In this document: positions 58,371 to 64,000 of the stretch, one piece after another
How the letters are laid out: each line of letters starts with the position of its first letter
Position numbering within the stretch: position 1 is the first letter of the stretch
Assembly: GCF_001700505.1 (NCBI RefSeq)
Contig: NZ_MAPV01000057.1
Location: forward strand, 1-64,000
DNA length: 64,000 nucleotides
Direction of reading: 5' to 3'
DNA from: Streptomyces mutomycini
Lineage (GTDB): Bacteria > Actinomycetota > Actinomycetes > Streptomycetales > Streptomycetaceae
Notes under the pieces: model-generated
What the model was told of the DNA's origin: nothing
What the model saw: only the letters and a program-made list of their open reading frames with translations
Database searches by the model: none
Translations under genes and position numbers: made by a program

Positions 58371-60296
58371 TCAGTGCAGTGCGCCCGCCCTGCTGCCGTC
58401 CGTCAGCAGCCCGTCGAGCCGGGGCCGGTCGCCCTCACCGGCAGGCAGCGCCAGCAGCCGCCCGTTCGCCCGGCCCCTCACACCTCCGGTCGCGGTCAGC
58501 GACGCGAACTGCCGTGAGCCGGCGGCCAGTACGTACCACCGCCCGCCGTCCGACCTCCACAGCACGCCCGCCAGCACCCGCGGTCTGCGTATCCCGCAGT
58601 CCGGCGAGTCCTCGGAACGGGCCGCGACGGCCCCCGGCGCCCCGGTGCCGCCCGACAGTTCGGCCGGCGCCTGGAACTGGGCCAGGACCCTGCTGCCCGT
58701 ACCCCGCCAGGTGTCCGCCCTGGTGCAGAACCACAGGGCGTCCCCCGCGCCCTCCGGCAACGGCTGCCTCGCGTACGGCCAGGAGTTCACCGACCGGACA
58801 CCGTTGGACCGCACCGCGGGCAGGAGGCAGGCCGTACGCGCCCAGCTCTCACGCTCGGCCCGGCCCGAGACGTCGTGCGGAGCGGACGGCACGCCGGACG
58901 TCAGGCGCACGGGCGTGAGTTCACCGAGATCCGTCATCAGGTGCGCCGCGGTGCCGTCCCGCAGCTCCAGGACCTGCCAGGAACGGCAGTCCGCCGGGTC
59001 CTCGGCCTCCGTCTCCGGCCCCGTCAGCGGGTCCGTCACCCCGTGCCGGTCCCGGGCCAGCGGCACGGCCGCCGCACGCGGTGCGAGCAGGTCCCGCACG
59101 CCCGCCTCCCGCACCCAGGGCGCGGTCAGATAGCGGATACGTCCGGCGCGGCGCTGCACCACCAGCGCGCTCGCCGCCACCTCGTCCGCGCCGTCCACCC
59201 GGGCGAAGTCCAGCGCGGCACCCCACGACGGGTCGGCGTTGCGCGGCTCCGCGTAGCGCACGACACGCAGGCCGTCGTGGAACAGCACCACGGCCGCCAC
59301 GCCCGCCTCACCCGCGTACAGCAGCTGCGGCGGACCCATCGGCGGGCCGTCGGGCGTCCCGGGCGTCGCCGACGTGACCATCGCCGGTCCGGGCCGCGCC
59401 CACGCGGCGAGGGCACGGCCCAGCAGACCGCTGTCACCGGTCCGGTCACCACGCGTGGGCCAGACGGTGAAGTCCCTGCGCGTGGAGCTCCGCCAGAGCC
59501 CGTCGGGAACCCGGCGCAACGCCGCCGGTTCCAGGGCTTTCTGGGCGGTCTCATGGCGGGCGTAGAGCGGCGCGGAGGCGGCGCGCGGGCCGCCCAGGCC
59601 GTCCCCCGGGATCAGCAGCAGCGTCCCGCAGACCAGGAGCGCGCCGGCGCCGGCCAGCAGGGTACGCCCGCGCCGCCGGCGGCCCACCGGATCGGTCGGC
59701 CTGACCTGCAGGGAGCACGGGTCAAACTCCGGTGAGGCCAGCAGCGCGTGGGGCGCGGTGAGCGCGTCGGCCTCCAGCAGCGCCGCCCGTGGGTCGGCGA
59801 CCCCCGCCGATTCGAGGACCCGGCACACCTCGGCGTCGTCGAGCCCTTCGAGCCCGCGCAGCACGTGCGCGGCCCGGCACGGGCCCGACACCCCCGCCAG
59901 GGCCTGCTCCAGCGCCAGTTCGTCCGCGCCGCAGGAATGCGGAAACAGCCGGAGGCCCCACACCTGCGGCACCAGCGGCGGGAACTGCGCCCGCCGCGGG
60001 CGGGCCGGCCTGAACAACGGCAGCCCCGACTCCAACGCCGTACGCAGCACCCGCAGCCGTACGTACGCGTACGCGCGCCCCGGTTCCGCCCGGCGCCCGC
60101 CGGCCAGGGCCCGCTGGGTCAGCCAGTGGGCCGACAGCACCCGGCGGTTGCGGCCGAGCGAGGGCGCCAGCACGAGATACGCGATCCGCACCAGCCGGGC
60201 GTAGTGCTCGGCGGGCGCGGCGTCGGCACGCTCCCCGCCGGCCTGCTCCGCGAAGGGGCGGCCGGCGGACGGCGGTACTGCTCGCAGAGGGGGCAT
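58371..60296 (-). CDS. Membrane protein with degenerate sigma-factor-like N terminus
   Basis: A 641-residue protein not assigned to a named family. Residues about 30-190 resemble ECF sigma regions 2 and 4 in outline (HYARLVRIAYLVLAPSL...LTQRALAG, then LEQALAGVSGPCRAAHVLRGLEGLDDAEVCRVLESAGV) but without clear DNA-binding conservation. One TM helix follows (TLLAGAGALLVCGTLLLIPG, about 207-227), then a 400-residue extracytoplasmic part rich in beta structure with several Cys (EDPADCRSW, DSPDCGIRRP). A cytosolic sensor/signalling part joined to an outer ligand part is suggested. ATG 60296 has no ribosome binding site; a GTTCAGCTGAAC palindrome touches it. Confidence 0.75.
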   Translation of the reverse strand: MPPLRAVPPSAGRPFAEQAGGERADAAPAEHYARLVRIAYLVLAPSLGRNRRVLSAHWLTQRALAGGRRAEPGRAYAYVRLRVLRTALESGLPLFRPARPRRAQFPPLVPQVWGLRLFPHSCGADELALEQALAGVSGPCRAAHVLRGLEGLDDAEVCRVLESAGVADPRAALLEADALTAPHALLASPEFDPCSLQVRPTDPVGRRRRGRTLLAGAGALLVCGTLLLIPGDGLGGPRAASAPLYARHETAQKALEPAALRRVPDGLWRSSTRRDFTVWPTRGDRTGDSGLLGRALAAWARPGPAMVTSATPGTPDGPPMGPPQLLYAGEAGVAAVVLFHDGLRVVRYAEPRNADPSWGAALDFARVDGADEVAASALVVQRRAGRIRYLTAPWVREAGVRDLLAPRAAAVPLARDRHGVTDPLTGPETEAEDPADCRSWQVLELRDGTAAHLMTDLGELTPVRLTSGVPSAPHDVSGRAERESWARTACLLPAVRSNGVRSVNSWPYARQPLPEGAGDALWFCTRADTWRGTGSRVLAQFQAPAELSGGTGAPGAVAARSEDSPDCGIRRPRVLAGVLWRSDGGRWYVLAAGSRQFASLTATGGVRGRANGRLLALPAGEGDRPRLDGLLTDGSRAGALH

Positions 60297-60308
60297 GTTC
60301 AGCTGAAC
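60297..60308. promoter_or_regulatory. 12-bp palindrome adjacent to the start of the 641-aa gene
   Basis: GTTCAGCTGAAC, perfect, directly preceding the ATG on the minus strand. It could be an operator at a leaderless start. Confidence 0.3.
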
Positions 60309-60404
60309 GAGCGAATGGTGCGATGGTCACTCCGGCGCGCACGCCCGGGGGCGGGTTGTGCGGTTTCCGCGCGCGAGCCGGGAACACCGGGGCACGATGG
60401 CCGC

Positions 60405-60899
60405 ATGGTCGAGCAGCTGGAGTGGCGACGAGGACGGGCCCGCCGGACACCGGCGGCCGTGCTGGCGGGGTTCGCCCTGATCACCGCGTGCGGAGGGCTC
60501 ACCGCGTGCGGCGGGGGAGCGGACCGCGACGACAGGCCCGCCGTGCCGCCCACCGCGAGCGGGACACTGGAGCAGCTCGCGTCCAAAGCGCACTGCGAGC
60601 CGAATGTGCGGACCGAAGCGGAAGAGCTCAGGCAGGCCAACTGCAGCACCGGGGACGGCCGTTATGTGCTGGCCACCTTCGCCACCGACCGCGGCCAGCG
60701 TGAGTGGCTCAACGAGGCCAACGACTACGGCGGGTCGTATCTGGTCGGCCGCAAGTGGGTCGCCGCCGGTGACGCGGACGTGGTCGCGGCGCTGCGCGGC
60801 CGGCTCGGGGGGACGGTGGAGACCGCCTCGCCGCACCACTCGGGGAACAGTGGCGGTGGGGGGAGCGAGGCAGGGCACTCCGGTCACCACAAGAGCTGA
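60405..60899 (+). CDS. Small lipoprotein of unknown function
   Basis: 164 residues with an Arg-rich (twin-Arg-like) start, a hydrophobic signal segment and two overlapping lipoboxes, ITAC (Cys 29) and LTAC (Cys 35). The mature part has CEPNVRTEAEELRQANCSTGDGRYVLATFATDRGQREWLNEANDYGGSYLVGRKWV, a pattern seen in Streptomyces lipoproteins, with a Cys pair likely bridged, and a Gly/His/Ser-rich tail. No ribosome binding site is visible at ATG 60405. It ends 42 bp from the convergent DUF1996 gene. Confidence 0.8.
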   Translation: MVEQLEWRRGRARRTPAAVLAGFALITACGGLTACGGGADRDDRPAVPPTASGTLEQLASKAHCEPNVRTEAEELRQANCSTGDGRYVLATFATDRGQREWLNEANDYGGSYLVGRKWVAAGDADVVAALRGRLGGTVETASPHHSGNSGGGGSEAGHSGHHKS

Positions 60900-60941
60900 C
60901 CGCGCAGGTCCGAGGGGCAGGCGTCGCTGCCGGGGGCCGCG

Positions 60942-62387
60942 TCAGCGGCACTTGCGTCCGCCGTTGATGCAGCTCACCACCTTCTTCATCAGCCGGTCGT
61001 CGAAGACGTTGATGAAGTCGCCGTGGTCGGTGACGGGTTTGTGCAGCTGCTCCGGGAAGGAGTCGACGGCGAAGCCGGGGCCGGGCGGGACGTCGTACAC
61101 GATGCGCTGGACCAGCTGCGGAACGGCCCTGAAACCGTCCGGGCACCGCCCGTCGTCCTGCGCGAACGACACATGGGTGCGGTGGTTGGCGCTGTCGGTG
61201 TTCTGTCCGTCCCAGCAGCTCTGGAAGGCGAAGGACCGCACCACCTGGCTGCCCTCGGGGCAGATCGGGTACTTGTCCCTGAGCTGCCTGTCCTCGAATC
61301 CGGTACAGCTCCAGGACGCGTTGGCATTGGCGTCCCCGTTGGTGAGGGCCTTGGCGTCCCCGGTGATGATCCGCAGGAAGCGCGGCATCGCCGTGACCTT
61401 TCCGGCGGGCGATCCGACGAATTTCAGGGTGACCTGCGAAGGGGTCTGGATCTCCCCGGTGTTCTGGTCCCTGCCACCTCCGTCCGCGTCCACGTCGTTC
61501 GCGTCCCGGCCGTTCTGCAGGCGGAGCACGGGCCAGTAGTACGTCGACCGGTCACCCCGGTTCCGGCACGTCGTCCCCCCGCCGGCCAGATCGTCGTCGG
61601 AGGCGAACGCGTCGGTGGCCTGATTGCCGACGTAGTCGTGCATGTGGTGGGCGCCGTTGCTCACCCCGGGAGCGGCGATGACGTTGTCCGGGTTGAACCT
61701 GCCGTTCTCGTTACGTCCGCAGTCCGTGGTGAACGTGCCCCGGGACGCGCCACGGCGGTTGCGGGGGCGGTCGGCGTCGGGCCGGACGGACTCGATGTCG
61801 ACGAAGTCGGACGCCTCGGGACCGTTGCCCTCCTGGGCCTGGCCGTCGCTCTGACCGCCGCCCTGCCCGTCTCCCGGCTCTTCTCCCTGGCCGCCGCCCT
61901 GTCCCTCCTCGTCGTCGGCGCGCAGGCTGCATCCCGCGAGCCCCTCCAGGCCCTGGGGCCGGCCTCCGCCGGCCCGCTCGACGGCGATCCCGATCCGGTC
62001 GAGACTCGCCGCCCGCTTGCTCTTCAGCGGGCCGAGCACCGCGTTCTCGGCGAGAGCCGGATCACGGGCGATCCGGTCCTTCCGGTCCGCGAACCGGCGG
62101 TACGCGTCGGTGATCTGCGTATCCATGGCGGCCAGCTCACGGTCGACCTCGGGCCGGGCCCCGTCCGGTACGTCGGGAAGCGCGATCCCCGCGTCGGGGC
62201 AGTCGATGGTGGACATCTGGCGAGCGGCACCCTGGAACCGCCCGGGAGACGGACCGGCCCCGCCCTCTCCCGCACTCGCGTACACGTTGACGGCGGCCAG
62301 CCCACCTCCACCCAGAACCAGCGCGGCCAGGGCGGCGATCGCCCGGTTGGCCGGCGTCGAACGTTTCCTGCGCGATGTGCGTCCCAT
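60942..62387 (-). CDS. DUF1996 family secreted protein
   Basis: A 481-residue exported protein: N-terminal TM/signal ([24 protein letters not shown]), a helical part (about 60-150), a Gly/Gln/Glu-rich low-complexity linker (about 160-190), then a DUF1996 domain (about 215-470). The domain carries [84 protein letters not shown] and [22 protein letters not shown]1996 occurs in fungal and actinobacterial secreted proteins; function unknown. ATG 62387 follows GGAGGAG by 5 nt. Confidence 0.9.
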   Translation of the reverse strand: MGRTSRRKRSTPANRAIAALAALVLGGGGLAAVNVYASAGEGGAGPSPGRFQGAARQMSTIDCPDAGIALPDVPDGARPEVDRELAAMDTQITDAYRRFADRKDRIARDPALAENAVLGPLKSKRAASLDRIGIAVERAGGGRPQGLEGLAGCSLRADDEEGQGGGQGEEPGDGQGGGQSDGQAQEGNGPEASDFVDIESVRPDADRPRNRRGASRGTFTTDCGRNENGRFNPDNVIAAPGVSNGAHHMHDYVGNQATDAFASDDDLAGGGTTCRNRGDRSTYYWPVLRLQNGRDANDVDADGGGRDQNTGEIQTPSQVTLKFVGSPAGKVTAMPRFLRIITGDAKALTNGDANANASWSCTGFEDRQLRDKYPICPEGSQVVRSFAFQSCWDGQNTDSANHRTHVSFAQDDGRCPDGFRAVPQLVQRIVYDVPPGPGFAVDSFPEQLHKPVTDHGDFINVFDDRLMKKVVSCINGGRKCR

Positions 62388-62542
62388 GGAACTCCTCCGC
62401 CTCGGTGCTTCGGGTCAGAAGCGTGACGTCCCATACGGACCCGAGGCCCCACCCGTTCAGCACGCCGCGGAATCGGCCCGCGGACGGGGCCTGTGAAAAC
62501 GGCACCCCGGGCGAAGCCGTGCGGTCCTCGCGTTCCGGGCGG

Positions 62543-63190
62543 TCAGCCCCGGTCGAGGTAGGCGAGGACCGCGAGAACGCGGCGGTTGTCGTCGTCCGAC
62601 ACGGGGAGGCCGAGCTTGCTGAAGATGTTCGAGGTGTGCTTGGCCACCGCCCGCTCCGTGACCACCATCTGCGAGGCGATCGCCACGTTCGAACGGCCCT
62701 GCGCCATCAGCTCCATGACCTCACGCTCCCGTGGCGTCAACGCCCCCATGGGCTCGTCCACCGAGCGCCGCGACAGCAGCTGCGAGATGACCTGCGGATC
62801 CATCGCCGTACCGCCGGCGGCCACCCGGCGCACCGCGTCGATGAACTGGTCGGCGTCGAACACCCGGTCCTTCAGCAGGTAGCCGATACCGCCGTTGCCG
62901 TCGGCCAGCAGCTCCCGGGCGTACAACTGCTCCACGTGCTGGGACAGGACGAGCACCGGAAGTCCCGGCCGGTCGCGGCGGGCGGTCAGCGCGCATTGCA
63001 GTCCCTCGTCCGTGTGGGACGGCGGGAGCCGGACATCGACGAGCGCGATGTCCGGCTTCAACTCGGCCAGTGCCCTGGTCAGTTCGGGCCCGGTCTCCAC
63101 TGCCGCCGCGATCTCGAAATCGTAGGCCTCGAGCATCCGCACGAGGCCGTCACGGAGCAGGAAGAGATCTTCGGCTAGGACAACGCGCAA
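62543..63190 (-). CDS. NarL/LuxR-family response regulator
   Basis: A 215-residue response regulator: receiver domain with acidic pocket VVLAEDLFLLRDGL, phospho-Asp in DIALVDVRLPP (about residue 50) and the Lys in GYLLKDR; LuxR-type HTH about 150-210 (LTPREREVMELMAQGRSNVAIASQMVVTERAVAKHTSNIFSKLGL). The only start that gives an intact receiver is TTG 63190, preceded by GGAG 5 nt upstream; no ATG or GTG exists nearby in frame. The start lies inside the kinase gene's end, a 16-bp overlap. It pairs with the sensor kinase. Confidence 0.9.
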   Translation of the reverse strand: MRVVLAEDLFLLRDGLVRMLEAYDFEIAAAVETGPELTRALAELKPDIALVDVRLPPSHTDEGLQCALTARRDRPGLPVLVLSQHVEQLYARELLADGNGGIGYLLKDRVFDADQFIDAVRRVAAGGTAMDPQVISQLLSRRSVDEPMGALTPREREVMELMAQGRSNVAIASQMVVTERAVAKHTSNIFSKLGLPVSDDDNRRVLAVLAYLDRG

Positions 63191-64000
63191 GGGATCTCCA
63201 TGGTCACCATGGTGGGGCCGCCCGCTGGGCTGCTGACGGCCAGTACGCCGTCGAATGTACCCAGTCGGCGTTCTATTCCGCCGAGCCCCGAGCCGGCTGT
63301 GACGGTCGCACCGCCCTTGCCGTTGTCCGTGACGGAGATCCGCAGCATCCCCCCGGCGTGGTGGACGTCCACCCACAGGCGGTCCGCGCCCGCGTGCTTC
63401 ACCGCGTTCGTCAGGGCCTCACTGACGGCGAAGTACGCCGCCGACTCGACCGGGGCGTCGGCACGGCCACCGAGCTCCACGGTCACCTCGGAGGCGACCG
63501 GCATCCGCAGGGCCAGCGCCTTCACCGCGTCGCCGAGCCCGCGTTCGGCGAGCACCGGCGGGTGGATGCCCCGTACGAGGTCACGCAGCTCGGTGAGGGC
63601 CTGTGCCGAGGACGTACGGGCCATCGCCAGCAGCTTCTTCGCCTGCGCCGGGTCCTTCTCGACGAGCGCCTCGATGGTGCCGAGGTTCATGCCCATCGCG
63701 ACCAGCCGGGCCTGCGCCCCGTCGTGCAGATCCCGCTCGATGCGCCGCAGTTCGGACGCCGCCGTGTCGACGGCCTCGTGCCGCGTCGCGGTGAGCCGGT
63801 CGATGCGCTGCTCGAGCTCCTCCGGGGTGGGCGCCAGCGCCGACCGGGCGAGCACGAAGTGCAGCCGCAGCAGGGGCTCGCTCGCCCGCAGGCCCACGTG
63901 GAAGACCGCGATGCCGAGCGCCGCCGCGGCCAGCCCCGTCATCTGGCTGCTGACCGGCACGAATCCGTACCAGTACGTGCTGTCCTCGAACACCCGCCAC
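63175..64000 (-). CDS. NarL-type sensor histidine kinase, C-terminal part (5' end outside window)
   Basis: 274 residues are visible and the frame continues past base 64000. A final TM helix (VSSQMTGLAAAALGIAVFHVG) precedes a coiled HisKA_3 dimerisation part with ELRRIERDLHDGAQARLVAMGMNLG (phospho-His in RDLHDG) and a HATPase_c domain (SEALTNAVKHAGADRLWVDV, TDNGKGGATVTAGSGLGGIERRL). It phosphorylates the overlapping response regulator. The number of TM segments and the input signal are outside the window. Confidence 0.9.
   Translation of the reverse strand, partial: WRVFEDSTYWYGFVPVSSQMTGLAAAALGIAVFHVGLRASEPLLRLHFVLARSALAPTPEELEQRIDRLTATRHEAVDTAASELRRIERDLHDGAQARLVAMGMNLGTIEALVEKDPAQAKKLLAMARTSSAQALTELRDLVRGIHPPVLAERGLGDAVKALALRMPVASEVTVELGGRADAPVESAAYFAVSEALTNAVKHAGADRLWVDVHHAGGMLRISVTDNGKGGATVTAGSGLGGIERRLGTFDGVLAVSSPAGGPTMVTMEIPCALS

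Noticed and set aside
1..64000. CRISPR arrays, tRNA or rRNA genes, prophage, or an antibiotic biosynthetic cluster
   Set aside because: I saw no regularly spaced repeats, no tRNA cloverleaf with GGTTCGAATCC-type loop, no structural phage genes and no PKS, NRPS, terpene or RiPP genes. AfsR-like, MFS and DrrAB genes alone do not make a cluster.

Overview
The window is a chromosomal segment of a Streptomyces or a very close relative. The evidence is the very high G+C content, strong GC3 bias (which creates huge false antisense ORFs), frequent GTG starts, TANNNT -10 boxes placed 6-8 nt from start codons with no ribosome binding site, rare TTA codons, and gene families typical of the genus. From memory, the conserved blocks (panB, nadE, glnA2, glnE, malR-malEFG-aglA, amylase/pullulanase) correspond to the SCO2226-SCO2256 region of S. 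coelicolor. There is no rRNA, tRNA, CRISPR array or antibiotic gene cluster here.

Left third (1-18500): the 3' part of an AfsR-like STAND regulator, a DrrA/DrrB-type ABC exporter, panB (pantothenate), a DHA2 exporter with a long palindrome and a downstream TetR gene, a membrane-anchored endonuclease/exonuclease/phosphatase-fold protein, two tandem DHA1 exporters (the first of chloramphenicol-exporter type), nadE, a CBS-pair protein, a DUF3105-DUF305 gene pair, the glutamine-synthetase-like glnA2, a MITE-like element whose left end supplies the glnA2 stop codon, and another MFS gene.

Middle (18700-34400): a SLOG-fold protein, a CGNR zinc-finger regulator divergent from a metallophosphoesterase, a HemK-like methyltransferase behind a probable leader-peptide attenuator with an AUU start, a PNPOx-fold protein, glnE, a PAP2 phosphatase, and the maltodextrin locus: malR divergent from malE-malF-malG-aglA, closed by a second LacI repressor with the same recognition helix. 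No transporter ATPase gene is present, which fits the shared ATPase MsiK known from Streptomyces.

Right third (34400-64000): an NADP-dependent oxidoreductase tail-to-tail with a MerR gene, an XRE/DUF397/HATPase module typical of actinobacterial developmental loci, a winged-helix protein with a zinc ribbon, an Rpn-like nuclease with a partial tandem copy, then a secreted alpha-amylase and a 1768-residue two-catalytic-domain amylase/pullulanase. These feed maltodextrins to MalEFG and AglA, and CTTGC-type operators occur at both the malE and amylase promoters. A TetR/YqeB-like divergent pair with a 22-bp palindrome follows. Next comes a recombination scar in which a tyrosine recombinase and a Tn3-family transposase, both lacking their 5' ends, abut head to head. 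The right end carries a LamG secreted protein, a tautomerase/TetR pair, a sigma-like membrane protein, a lipoprotein, a DUF1996 protein and a two-component system cut by the window edge.

The most unusual signals are the AUU leader/attenuator before the HemK-like gene (21127-21277), the glnA2 stop codon made by a mobile-element end, the duplicated repressor around the maltose operon, the head-to-head truncated recombinase/transposase scar, and three TTA-containing accessory genes.
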